A stretch of DNA of 64,000 bases from Primulina eburnea (GCF_022965805.1 NW_027330864.1:1-64000); one strand, 5' to 3'; positions 21,524 through 33,180 are shown, counted from the stretch's first letter. Translations and numbers: made by a program. The notes: generated from the sequence alone by a model not told the origin.

Positions 21524-23149
21524 AGTGCTCCTTATGTTGCTCCGATACCGAGACCACCAGCATCTACCATTCCACCCCCTCCAAGATTTGAAAGCGGCGG
21601 TAGAAGCAGCGGCAGAAAAGATCAATTGAAAGCCAAGGGTAAACAGTTTAAAAGACCTGGGAGCAGTTCGTCCAGCTCCAGCGGATCAAGACAGACTGGT
21701 TTTGATCAAAGTTCAAGGACTTCAGGTGTCTACTACAATTCTTGTGGAGGTAGGCATGCGATTGAACAATGCCAAGGAGTTACAGGCCGATGTAACCTTT
21801 GTAGACAACCGGGGCATTTTGCCAAAGTCTGTCCACAGAGAGGTGTACAGCAATTCCAGAGTGGAAGAGTATCCGGTTCCGTACCTCAGATTGAGCGGCA
21901 GGCATCATCGGTTCACTCTTTTCAGCCTCCACTAGCACCGACTCAACCAAGAGCTCGAGGTAGTCAGACAGTGAGTCAACCTCCGAGGCAACATGCTCAA
22001 GTGTTTGCATTGACAGAAGAGCAAGCACAAGATGCACCAGATGATGTTATAGCAGGTAACTGCTCTCTTTATGGTTATCCTGCTTATATCTTGATAGATA
22101 CAGGTGCATCGCATACATTCATTTCGGAACGATTTGCATTGTTGCATTCATTGCCTGTTGAGTCTTTGTTAGATGTTGTGTCTATTAATTCTCCGTTGGG
22201 AAGTGGATTAATATCTGTAACTACGGTTAGGCATTGCATTCTACAGTTTGAGGGGCATGAGATTGACCTAGATTGTATAGTATTGGGTCTAGCTGATTTT
22301 GATTGTATAGTTGGTATTGACATGCTAACAAAGTACAGAGCCACCGTGGATTGTTTCCACAAGATTGTCAGATTCAGACCCGAGATGACAGACGAGTGGA
22401 AATTCTACGGAAAGGGTTCCAGATCTCGGATTCCCTTGATTTCGGCTCTTACTATGAACAGATTGTTACAAAAAGGAGCAGATGGTTTATTTATTTATGC
22501 TGTAGATATGCAGAAGTCGAGCCCGGCATCGGCAGATCTGCCAGTAGTACGGGAATTTCTAGATATTTTTCCAGATGAAATCCCAGGATTACCTCCGGTT
22601 CGAGAGGTAGATTTTAGCATTGAACTTGTACCAGGTACCGTTCCTATTTCAAGAGCTCCGTATAGGATGGCACCTATTGAACTAAAAGAATTGAAAGCAC
22701 AATTAGAAGATCTTCTGGCCAAGGGATATATCAGACCTAGTGTATCTCCTTGGGGCGCTCCGGTGCTGTTTGTGCGAAAGAAAGACGGTTCGATGCGATT
22801 GTGTATAGACTACCGGCAGCTGAATAAGGCAACGATCAAGAATAAATATCCTTTGCCTAGGATTGATGATTTATTTGATCAGTTGCAGGGATCCTCTGTG
22901 TATTCGGAGATCGATTTACGTTCTGGTTATCATCAGCTCAGAGTTCGAGATGTAGATATACCGAAGACAACATTTAGAACTAGGTATGGACATTACGAAT
23001 TTATTGTCATGCCTTTTGGTTTAACAAATGCTCTTGCGGTATTTATGGGCTTGATGAACCAAGTGTTTCAGAAATACTTGGATGAATTTGTTATTGTTTT
23101 CATCGATGATATTTTGGTGTATTCGAAGAACAGAAATGAGCATGCATAG
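21524..23149 (+). pseudogene. gag-pol: E1 gag tail, protease and reverse transcriptase, up to TAG
   Basis: Continues the gag frame after the solo LTR. In order it shows a Ser-rich linker, two zinc knuckles (the first has Tyr for its first Cys, YYNSC, so it is damaged; the second, [14 protein letters not shown], is intact), protease with DTGASHTF, then RT. RT shows [27 protein letters not shown] and the catalytic FIDDILVYS. Substitutions unlike E2 and E4 include YSEIDL for YSKIDL and TNALAVF for TNAPAVF. An in-frame TAG at 23147-23149 follows NRNEHA; E2 has the same TAG at the same codon. RT would copy element RNA into DNA in the particle. Confidence 0.88.
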
Positions 23150-23863
23150 CATCTCAGAATTGTTTTGCAGACATTGAGAAACGAGCGACTGTATGCTAAA
23201 TTGTCAAAGTGTGAGTTTTGGTTGAATCGAGTTGTATTCTTGGGGCATATCATTTCTGGAGATGGTATTTCTGTAGATCCAAGTAAAGTGGAAGCTGTGA
23301 TCAGTTGGCCAAGACCGACTTCGGTACCAGAAATACGCAGTTTCATGGGTCTGGCAGGATACTACCGAAGATTTATTCAAGATTTCTCCAGTATTGCAAA
23401 GCCAATTACTCAACTAACACAGAAGAATATGCCATTCGTTTGGTCAGAGGAGTGCGAGTCTAGTTTCCTAGAACTGAAGAAAAGGCTAACTAGTGCTCCA
23501 GTGTTGACGATACCTTCAGGTACAGGTGATTTCGTTGTCTATTGTGATGCTTCTCATAGAGGTTTGGGATGTGTTCTTATGCAGCGAGGTCATGTGGTCG
23601 CATACGCCTCGAGACAATTGAAGCCACATGAAGTTCGATACCCCATTCATGAGCTGGAATTGGCGGCTATCGTATTTGCATTAAAGATTTGGCGTCAATA
23701 TCTCTACGGCGAGAAATTTGAAATCTTCTCCGATCACAAGAGCCTGAAGTACCTATTTTCTCAATCATAACTGAATATGAGGCAGCGTAGATGGCTTGAT
23801 CTGCTAAAAGATTTTGATTGTGAAATCAAATATTATCCAGGAAAGTCAAATGCAGCAGCAGAA
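23150..23863 (+). pseudogene. pol: E1 end of RT and RNase H, with stop and frameshift
   Basis: Same frame as the preceding piece. It covers the RT thumb ([36 protein letters not shown]) and RNase H ([40 protein letters not shown]). A TAA at 23768-23770 replaces the Glu codon found in E2. An extra A near 23862 then shifts the frame inside the conserved [10 protein letters not shown] stretch. RNase H would remove the RNA strand during cDNA synthesis. Confidence 0.86.
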
Positions 23864-25430
23864 TGCCTTGAGTCGAAAGGTATGTGCCTTGTCCTTATCG
23901 ACGATAGGTGTTACAAAGTTAGTTGAAAGTTGCTGTTGTTCTGGATTAGCATTTGATACAGCTAAGAAGCCACTACGACTTGTTGCTATTCAAGTTGAGC
24001 CGGACTTGATCAGGAGGATCAAAGAAGCCCAACGAACCGATCAGAATGTGCAAAGATCGATTCAGATGGTCAGAGCAGGGCATTTATCAGAATATCAGGT
24101 ACGAGATCATGTATTGTATGTGAATAACCGTCTAGTTGTGCCAGATGTTACAGATTTACGACAGCAGATTCTGACAGAGGCACATTGTAGTCGGTTCAGC
24201 ATTCATCCTGGTGGCAGGAAGATGTATAATGACTTGAAGACACAGTTCTAGTGGAAGCAAATGAAGTCAGACATTGCTGAATTTGTGTCTAAGTGTTTGA
24301 ACTGCCAACAGGTAAAAGCTGAAAGAAAGAAGCCGGGAGGTTTACTTCAGAGTTTATCTATTCCAGAATGGAAATGGGACCACATTTCCATGGATTTCGT
24401 GACGAAGTTACCTCGATCATCCAGAGGCTGCGATGCGATTTGGGTAATTATTGATAGATTAACCAAATCTGCTTGTTTCATTCCATACAGAATGACGTAT
24501 AGACAAGATCAGATGGCGGAGATTTATATTCGAGAGGTAGTCAGATTACATGGAGTGCCGAAGTCTATCGTATCAGATCGGGATCCACGATTCACTTCTC
24601 ACTTTTGGCACAGTTTACAGCAGGCCTTAGGTACGACATTACACCTGAGTACTGCTTACCATCCGCAGACAGACGGATAGTCAGAACGGACTATCCAGAC
24701 ATTAGAGGATATGTTGAGAGCCGTCGTGCTAGATTTTGGCATTGGTTGGCAAGATTCTCTACCTCTTTGCGAATTTTCTTACAATAATAGCTATCAGACG
24801 AGCATTGAGATGGCACCGTTTGAAGCTTTGTATGGCAAAAAGTGCAGATCTCCGCTATACTGGGATGACGTTTCAGAAGTACCAGAACTTGGGCCAGATA
24901 TGATTCGTGACATGACAGAGAAGGTGAAACTCATTCAGAAGAGGATGAAGATAGCACAAGATCGACAAGCAAAGTATGCCAATATCAGACGTAGACCGTT
25001 AGTATTTGAGGCAGGAGATAGAGTATTCTTGAAGATTTCTCCATTCAGAGGCGTTGTTCGATTTGGCAAACGCGGGAAACTATCTCCTCGATACATTGGT
25101 CCTTACGAGATTCTGGAGAAGATTGGCGATCGAGCTTATCGACTTGCACTTCCTCCTTCTCTATCCGGGATACATGACGTGTTCCATGTATCAATGTTGC
25201 GAAGATATATGCCAGATATTTCTCATGTCATTCAACTTGACGAAACTGAACTTGATCAGACATTGAGCTATGTGGAACAACCGATACAGATTCTTGATCG
25301 GAAAGAAAAGAAACTCAGAACGAAGATTATTCCACTTGTGAAAGTTCAGTGGAGTCGTCATGGCATCGAAGAAGCGACATGGGAGACAGAAGCAAATATG
25401 CAACAGAAACATCCCGAGCTATTTATATGA
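23864..25430 (+). pseudogene. pol: E1 integrase with chromodomain, two stops
   Basis: Contains the HHCC zinc-binding region (AHCSRFSIHPGG, CLNCQQ), catalytic core Asp in HISMDFVTKLP, second Asp in IVSDRDPRF, Glu in SERTIQTLED, a GPY motif (YIGPYEILEKIGDRAYRL) and a C-terminal chromodomain-like tail (VQWSRHGIEEATWETE). A TAG at 24249-24251 stands where E4 has Trp in the HHCC region. Another at 24678-24680 stands where E4 has Gln, two codons before the catalytic Glu. The chromodomain is thought to steer integration toward methylated-histone chromatin, which fits the satellite location. Confidence 0.88.
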
Positions 25431-25517
25431 TGTAAGTATTTATTCAGTTTTAGATAGTAATGCTGTTTTAAATACTCTAATTGATTTATATCAAGTTCGA
25501 GGACGAAATTATGTCTT

Positions 25518-25530
25518 AGAGGGGGAGAAA
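25518..25530 (+). promoter_or_regulatory. E1 polypurine tract
   Basis: agagggggagaaa abuts the 3' LTR start at 25531 and is preceded by the conserved gaggacgaaatt. It primes plus-strand synthesis. Confidence 0.9.
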
Positions 25531-27366
25531 TGTAATGCCCAAGATTTTATAACATGTTAGTTTGAGATTATTGATTTTGAGTGGACATGATTATAACCAG
25601 GTTATTTTAAGATTAAATTGAGATAATAATAGTGTTGGGCGAAAGTGACTCGCCCGGGCGGACGTTTTTGACCGCCCGAGCGAGAGTGCCTAGGAGAAGA
25701 GGGCCGAGAGTCACTCGCCTGGGAGGATGTTTTTGACCGCCCGAGCGAGGCTGCAGGAATGGGCGAGGGCCGAGAATTACTCGCCCGGGCGGCAACTTTT
25801 GACCGCCCGAGCGAGAGACGTGGATTGCCAAAAACAAGCCATGTGGTCGGAACATGCAAAGTATATATATAGATTGGCCTCGAAATTCTCTTCATTTCAC
25901 TAGAAAGGATCGATAGTTTCAGAGGAGGAAAGCTTCCAACTTCTTTTCCACTTTTAAATTGTGATTTTGCAAGATTTAGCAACCCAAATTCAAATCCGAC
26001 TTCGGTTTTGAGCTCCTCTCGTTATTAGCTACAAAGTGATGTAAGTTTTATGTAATTTCAACAAGTTTCGAAATTCAGATGTTTGGGAAATGAGAATATG
26101 ATAGTTATATTGTGTTCTTGGCATATTGAGCATGATATATTTGTAAACGGATCAAAGAAAGGATAACATATGCATTTCCTATGAATTTCAGTATGGTTTA
26201 TGAATTGTTGGGATAGAATTATTGTGTTTTGGATGAATATTGTATTGGATTATGATTGAGAATAAGATAGTGTTGATATCTGTTGAGAATTGTATTGATC
26301 GGTATCGAGAATTACGTCGTTATGCCGTCAAATTGTATCGAGATCACGTAGTGACTTGGATATGTGTTGATTTAGATTAGAGATTGATAGATTGTATATC
26401 AACATTTCCATTTCAGATTCAGTTTGGCGACCGTGGCAGCGAATTGTGCGACGAAAGGTATAGTACATGTTTTGTTTCGGGAATCACGACTCAAATGAGA
26501 TCACATTTGAGTTTCCCAACCAAAATCACATACTTGTTTTATTGTTTATATCTAGATATGATTATGATTGTTTATAGATTTGTTTATAGAACTTGTATAC
26601 AAATCTTCATATGCTTTGTTTACAGATCATGTGACATTGCATTAGAATGATTATGCTTGTTTACAGATTGTGTATTCATGCATTAAGATAGGACAGTCTG
26701 GAGATCAGGCAGACTTCTAGATGTTCGGCAATATCTCAGCTTAGGGGAAGATCACCGACCCCTTTGTAGACATGGATACAGATCAGGCCGAAATCTAGGA
26801 ATAAGACGTACAGCACCACGATTGGTAGGGTAGGTGACAGTCAGTGACGTCTTATTCACAACGGGATCCCTAGAGTTCTAGTCGAGTCGCATCTAGACAT
26901 GATTAGACTCGCATTGCATGATTATATATGAACGACATTCATATTGGCATGTTTCATGTTTTAGATTGTTTTATTGCATGTATACATGTTTATACTAGGA
27001 TTTGTTCTCACCGGTTTTCCGGCTGTTGTTATGTCTGTATGTGTGAATAACAACAGGTGGGGCAGGATCTGGGTCACGGCAGAGATGAGCGATGGACATA
27101 GCGTGGTGATCACGGGCCTAGCAGATGGACTAGTAGAATTACTTTTATCTTGTACTGTATTTCACTACTAGTTTACAGAGGATGGATTAAAACAAGAAAT
27201 GTTGTATCCTATGTTTATATATTATGCTGATGTAATAAAATAGAGACATGTTTTATGCCTAGTTAGTAACATTTGATTGAATGTTAAAAAGCGAAAATTT
27301 GACCCACGTTCTATGTTAACGATCCATTTAATCCCAAGAAAAAGAATTAGAACCCTGGTCCCCACA
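25531..27366 (+). repeat. LTR shared by E1 (3') and E2 (5'), 1836 bp
   Basis: Begins tgtaatgcccaagattt after E1's polypurine tract and ends ctggtccccaca before E2's primer site. It therefore serves both elements and gives the order LTR-internal-LTR-internal. It is the only complete LTR of this family in the window and the reference for the split E1 5' LTR. Confidence 0.92.
25649..25871 (+). promoter_or_regulatory. LTR promoter region: three hairpins then TATA box
   Basis: Hairpin modules at 25649-25685, 25714-25749 and 25780-25815 have the form ctcgcccgggcgg, T-rich loop, ccgcccgagcgag with stems of about 13 bp. A TATA run (tatatatata, 25862-25871) follows 46 bp later. It is likely the start of transcription for E2 and the counterpart of the part lost from E1's 5' LTR. 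Confidence 0.68.
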
Positions 27367-27371
27367 ACAGG

Positions 27372-27383
27372 TGGTATCAGAGC
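27372..27383 (+). promoter_or_regulatory. E2 primer-binding site (initiator tRNA-Met)
   Basis: TGGTATCAGAGC, five bases after the shared LTR. The leader to the gag start at 27620 is about 235 bp, as in E1. Confidence 0.92.
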
Positions 27384-27619
27384 GATAGATCTTTTAGTGT
27401 AAGATAAGATAGAATGAGCGGGGTAGATCGAGTCTTCTTCCTTGCTTTATGATGTGCTAGCATGTTTATTGCTTTCTTTATTACATGTTAATTGTTATCT
27501 GATTGATTACAACGTGTAATAAACTGAATCAGAACCGATTCTAGATCAGAGGTAACTGACTAGAGGAGGGCTGAGACAATTGTATATCTTGTGTACTAAT
27601 CAGTTGGATTATTAGATAC

Positions 27620-29872
27620 ATGCCTCCTAGAAGAGCAGCCGTACCTCTGCGACCAGCAGCGCCAGAACAGAAGAGCACATCCGGAGATCCTATGGATGTT
27701 ACGGCGACCCCTATGGAGACGTTGCTGAAGCGATTCCAATCCTTTCGACCTCCTACATTAAAAGGTACCGAGAATGCCATCGAGTGCGAAAGTTGGCTTG
27801 AGGACATTGAAATGTTATTCGACTCTTTGGAGTACAGTGACGAGAAGAGAATAAAGCTAATTGGCCATCAATTGCAAGATATAGCCAAGAATTGGTGGTT
27901 GAACATTAGGAGAGCTTTAGAGCAGCGGGGTACCGAGATTACTTGGAAAGTATTCAAGACGGATTTCTATCAGCGTTTCTTTCCCATATCCTATCGCAAG
28001 GATAAAGGTGCAGAATTTGCCAATCTAAGGCAAGGGCCACTGAACATTGAGGAGTACGTTGCCAAATTCTCTTCTTTGCTTCGTTTTGCACCCCATGTTT
28101 CATGTAGTGACGAGGCGGTGGCGGACCAATTCATAAATGGCTTGAACCCGGACATCTTTACTTTGGTAAACACGGGAAGACCTAATAACTTTGCGGATGC
28201 ATTGAATCGAGCCAAGGGTGCAGAAGCAGGATTGTTGAGGCAGCGGAGTGCTCCTTATGTTGCTCCGATACCGAGACCACCAGCATCTACCATTCCACCC
28301 CCTCCAAGATTTGAAAGCTGCGGTAGCAGCAGCGGCAGAAAAGATCAATTGAAAGCCAAGGGTAAACAGTTTAAAAGACCTGGGAGCAGTTCGTCCAGCT
28401 CCAGCGGATCAAGACAGACTGGTTTTGATCAAAGTTCAAGGACTTCAGGTGTCTACTGCAATTCTTGTGGAGGTAGGCATGCGATTGAACAATGCCAAGG
28501 AGTTACAGGCCAATGTAACCTTTGTAGACAACCGGGGCATTTTGCCAAAGTCTGTCCACAGAGAGGTGTACAGCAATTCCAGAGTGGAAGAGTATCCGGT
28601 TCCGTACCTCAGATTGAGCGGCAGGCATCATCGGTTCACTCTTTTCAGCCTCCACTAGCACCGACTCAACCAAGAGCTCGAGGTAGTCAGACAGTGAGTC
28701 AACCTCCGAGGCAACAGGCTCAAGTGTTTGCATTGACAGAAGAGCAAGCACAAGATGCACCAGATGATGTTATAGCAGGTAACTGCTCTCTTTATGGTTA
28801 TCCTGCTTATATCTTGACAGATACAGGTGCATCGCATACATTCATTTCGGAACGATTTGCATTGTTGCATTCATTGCCTGTTGAGTCTTTGTTAGATGTT
28901 GTGTCTATTAATTCTCCGTTGGGAAGTGGATTAATATCTGTAACTACGGTTAGGCATTGCATTCTACAGTTTGAGGGGCATGAGATTGACCTAGATTGTA
29001 TAGTATTGGGTCTAGCTGATTTTGATTGTATAGTTGGTATTGACATGCTAACAAAGTACAGAGCCACCGTGGATTGTTTCCACAAGATTGTCAGATTCAG
29101 ACCCGAGATGACAGACGAGTGGAAATTCTACGGAAAGGGTTCCAGATCTCGGATTCCCTTGATTTCGGCTCTTACTATGAACAGATTGTTACAAAAAAGA
29201 GCAGATGGTTTCTTTATTGATGCTGTAGATATGCAGAAGTCGAGCCCGGCATTGGCAGATCTGCCAATAGTACGGGAATTTCCAGATATTTTTCCAGATG
29301 AAATCCCAGGATTACCTCCGGTTCGAGAGGTAGATTTTAGCATTGAACTTGTACCAGGTGAATTTCCTATTTCAAGAGCTCCGTATAGGATGGCACCTAT
29401 TGAACTAAAAGAATTGAAAGCACAATTAGAAGATCTTCTGGCCAAGGGATATATCAGACCTAGTGTATCTCCTTGGGGCGCTCCGGTGCTGTTTGTGCGA
29501 AAGAAAGACGGTTCGATGCGATTGTGTATAGACTACCGGCAGCTGAATAAGGCAACGATCAAGAATAAATATCCTTTGCCTAGGATTGATGATTTATTTG
29601 ATCAGTTGCAGGGATCCTCTGTGTATTCGAAGATCGATTTACGTTCTGGTTATCATCAGCTCAGAGTTCGAGATGTAGATATACCGAAGACAACATTTCG
29701 AACTAGATATGGACATTACGAATTTATTGTCAAGCCTTTTGGTTTAACAAATGCTCCTGCGGTATTTATGGGCTTGATGAACCAAGTGTTTCAGAAATAC
29801 TTGGATGAATTTGTTATTGTTTTCATCGATGATATTTTGGTGTATTCGAAGAACAGAAATAAGCATGCATAG
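27620..29872 (+). pseudogene. gag-pol: E2 gag-protease-RT open frame (750 codons), ended by TAG
   Basis: One continuous frame. Capsid core spans about residues 30-190, a Pro-rich linker follows to about 240, and Ser-rich sequence lies at about 260-275. Zinc knuckle 1 has C280, C283, H287 and C292; knuckle 2 has C299, C302, H307 and C312. The protease active site DTGAS is at 401-405. RT includes [13 protein letters not shown] and catalytic FIDD with Asp737/738. [12 protein letters not shown] has Lys where E1 and E4 have Met in the conserved MPFGLTNA motif. The TAG at 29870-29872 lies 12 codons after the catalytic pair, and the same frame continues beyond it. E4 has Asp at this codon. Confidence 0.9.
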
Positions 29873-30631
29873 CATCTCAGAATTGTTTTGCAGACATTGA
29901 GAAACGAGCGACTGTATGCTAAATTGTCAAAGTGTGAGTTTTGGTTGAATCGAGTTGTATTCTTGGGGCATATCATTTCTGGAGATGGTATTTCTGTAGA
30001 TCCAAGTAAAGTGGAAGCTGTGATCAGTTGGCCAAGACCGACTTCGGTACCAGAAATACTCAGTTTCATGGGTCTGGCAGGATACTACAAAAGATTTATT
30101 TGCCATTCGTTTGGTCAGAGGAGTGCGAGTCTAGTTTCCTAGAACTGAAGAAAAGGCTAACTAGTGCTCCAGTGTTGACGATACCTTCAGGTACAGGTGA
30201 TTTCGTTGTCTATTGTGATGCTTCTCATAGAAATTTGGGATGTGTTCTTATGCAGCGAAGTCATGTGGTCGCATACGCCTCGAGACAATTGAAGCCACAT
30301 GAAGTTCGATTCCCCATTCATGATCTGGAATTGGCGGCTATCATATTTGCATTAAAGATTTGGCGTCATTATCTCTACGGCGAGAAATTTGAAATCTTCT
30401 CCGATCACAAGAGCCTGAAGTACCTATTTTCTCAATCAGAACTGAATATGAGGCAGCGTAGATGGCTTGATCTGCTAAAAGATTTTGATTGTGAAATCAA
30501 ATATTATCCAGGAAAGTCAAATGCAGCAGCAGATGCCTTGAGTCGAAAGGTATGTGCCTTGTCCATATCGACGATAGGTGTTACAAAGTTAGTTGAAAGT
30601 TGCTGTTGTTCTGGATTAGCATTTGATACAG
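29873..30631 (+). pseudogene. pol: E2 end of RT and RNase H, internal deletion, truncated
   Basis: Continues after the TAG with the RT thumb ([19 protein letters not shown]). A deletion of about 52 bp after GYYKRFI (near 30101) removes the stretch E1 encodes as [17 protein letters not shown] and shifts the frame. RNase H is then readable in the new frame: [40 protein letters not shown] and [10 protein letters not shown]. The copy is cut off before integrase at the satellite junction. Confidence 0.87.
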
Positions 30632-30641
30632 AAGGTATTTG

Positions 30642-31425
30642 ATCCGTTTGAGGATGACAAGTAGTAGATTACAACAATATGGAGCAAAGTTTAGCCCATA
30701 AAGTAATCCAAAAATAGAATCCCTCCCCTTCTTAATCCTAGGCAACCGCAAAATAAAGTGCATAGAAATGTCAATCCAAGTTCTTTTTAAGAATAGAACG
30801 CAAAAGTGTTCTCAAAGTTCTATTTACAACTTCAGTTTGTCCATCCGTTTGAGGATGACAAGTAGTAGATTACAACAATATTGAGCAAAGTTTAGCCCAT
30901 AAAGTAATCCAAAAATAGAATCCCTCCCCTTCTTAGTCCTAGGCAACCCCAAAATAAAGTCCATAGAAATGTCAATCCAAGTTCTTTTTAAAAATAGCAC
31001 GCAAAAGTGTTCCTAAAGTTCTATTTACAACTTCAGTTTGTCCATCCGTTTGAGGATGACAAGTAGTAGATTACAACAATATTGAGCAAAGTTTAGCCCA
31101 TAAAGTAATCCAAAAATAGAATCTCTCACCTTCTTAGTCCTAGGCAACCCCAAAATAAAGTCCATAGAAATGTCAGTCCAAGTTCTTTTAAGAATAGCAC
31201 GCAAAAGTGTTCCCAAAGTTCTATTTACAACTTCAGTTTGTCCATCCGTTTGAGGATGACAAGTAGTAGATTACAACAATATGGAGCAAAGTTTAGCCCA
31301 TAAAGTAATCCAAAAATAGAATCCCTCCCATTCTTAGTCCTAGGCAACCCCAAAATAAAGTCCATAGAAATGTCAATCCAAGTTCTTTTTAAGAATAGCA
31401 CGCAAAAGTGTTCCCAAAGTTCTAT
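30642..31425 (-). repeat. Integrase-derived satellite, middle block
   Basis: About four monomers of the same family, from a partial monomer at atccgtttgagg to the E4 insertion point in gttctat. After E4 the array continues from a duplicated tctat into tgacaacttc, so this block and the right array were contiguous before E4 inserted. Confidence 0.93.
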
Positions 31426-33180
31426 TGTGGGGACCCGGACTCTAACTCAATTCTTTTGGGATTTAATTGGATCTTTGTTCGAAAATGTGGGTCAAAAATT
31501 TGCTTTTAACATTAATTCAAATGTATAGATAAAGCATAACATGTCATTAACTGAAATAAACAACATAATGTACATACATGTCTGTTCGTACAAACATTCA
31601 CTAGTATTCAAATGACAACTCTAAACATAAGTAGTACAAGTTTCATAAGGAACACTAGTAATCTGCGATGCCCGAGATCTCCACGCTATCATCATCTCTC
31701 ATCTAGCTCGTGACCCCGATCCTGCCCCACCTGTTGCCATGCACACATACAGACACGACAACAGCCGGATAACTCCGGTGAGAACATATCCCAGTATAAA
31801 ACATGGATGCATGCAATGTAATAATCATGTACAAAAGCATAGCATAGGTATCAAGTAACATGAATATAAATCTAAACATGTAGAAGAATACAAATCTGTA
31901 TTCAACATTTAAATCTTGACTCGACTCATTTCTAATCTAGGGATCCCGGTGTGAATAAGACGGTCTGTCACCTACCCAACCACTCGGGGCAACGGTACGT
32001 CTTATTCCTAGACTTCGGTCAACTCTGTATCGAGGGTCTACACATATAGCAAATCTGCTCCTATGCGTCGATACACCGAAACGTCTAGTTTTGGCAAGTC
32101 TGCCAATCTCTCCTATCTCAGGACTCGAATATAAATCAATAAACAAGGCATTACATAATCAATGTAATAACAATCTAGTATGTGATTTAGGGAAACTCGT
32201 ATCAAATCTGAATCGAGTTGTGCAATCCCGTGACCACATGAATTATACCTTTCGTCGCACAATGTCTGTCGAGATCTTGAAGTCGGAATGTCACTCTGTC
32301 AAGACTAATCTGAAATGACAATATAACAATGCATTCTATCAAGATATAACTTATATCAAAATCTTGTACAAGTCAATACTCCATCTCGGTAACAATCGAC
32401 GGCATAACGGCGTATTTCTTTGATATCGGTAACTCAATCTCAACATATAACAATATCATAATCTCATTAACATCACAATAATCTCATTATCCCTTCAAAA
32501 TCAGTACCCATCATACACATATAGGCTGAAATTCGGAATAATGGCATACGATGTCCGAAAATCGATTCGATAGCAACTATATCAAGCTCAAGATATCAAG
32601 AACACATATCTTCAAGCAAATCATAACTTCTCCAACATATGAATTTCGAAACATGCTGGAAATGTAAGAAACTTACGTCCTTTCGTTGCCAATGCTGCAA
32701 GGATCAATAATCCGGACTCGGAATTAAAATCAAATGGCTAAATCATGCACAATCGTAATTCTATTATGAAGAAGCTTGAAGGAATTAAGGGGAGTTCTCG
32801 GTGCTCTCTCTCTGTTGGAATGAAGAATGAATCGAGCAACACATATATATCTTGCATGTAATGTAACACATGGCTCATCCTTTGCACACCACGCAACACC
32901 GCGGGTGCGGTACATCAGGAGTGCGGGTGCGCTGTGCTCTCGGCAGCACCATTAATTTTTCAAGAGCCAAGACCGCGGGTGCGGTCATGTTAACACCGCA
33001 GGTGCGGTGTGGCCTCGCCCAAATCTCATTTTTCTGGCATTACACCGCGGGTGCGGTGATGTGGTTACCGCGGGTGCGGTTTAGTTTCGACCTGCCCTCT
33101 CAAAATTCTCATTTTCTAACATGCATTCTCATATCTGTGTATCTCATATTAATGCCAACCGATAATTCTCGAGCCTTACA
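31426..33180 (-). repeat. E4 3' LTR (1755 bp)
   Basis: Begins tgtggggacccggactc and ends cgagccttaca on the + strand, next to the polypurine tract. Compared with 38058-39812 I see about five substitutions, e.g. ggactc/gggctc at the start and ataggctg/ataagatg near 32525. Short open frames within it are not genes. Confidence 0.95.
32841..33080 (-). promoter_or_regulatory. E4 3' LTR: GC-rich repeat cluster and TATA tract
   Basis: Several copies of accgcgggtgcggt or close variants lie between about 32899 and 33080. In the minus sense they are followed by a TATA-like run (atatatatgt, 32841-32850). The layout matches the other LTR families although the repeat sequence differs. Confidence 0.62.

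Larger units (their letters stand above)
7694..27366 (+). mobile_element. E1: Ty3/gypsy chromovirus, nested and defective
   Basis: Element assembled from pieces: 5' LTR fragments 7694-8013 and 15163-16279, internal region 16280-17159 plus 21519-25530, and 3' LTR 25531-27366. The 5' LTR lacks its first roughly 400 bp, replaced by the foldback junction, so no target duplication can be seen. E3 interrupts the 5' LTR and a solo LTR interrupts gag. Domain order is gag, protease, RT, RNase H, integrase, chromodomain, as in plant chromoviruses of Tekay/Del type. The LTR halves differ at about a dozen positions over 1.1 kb, so E1 is older than E4. It carries several stops and one frameshift and cannot be autonomous. 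Confidence 0.88.
27367..30631 (+). mobile_element. E2: truncated second copy of the E1 family
   Basis: Primer site, leader, gag, protease, RT and RNase H, with over 95% identity to E1 by eye. It ends abruptly after ...GLAFDT at 30631. Ten unexplained bases follow (aaggtatttg), then satellite resumes within a monomer at 30642. Integrase, chromodomain and 3' LTR are missing. Sharing an LTR with E1 suggests a tandem formed by recombination. Confidence 0.88.
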
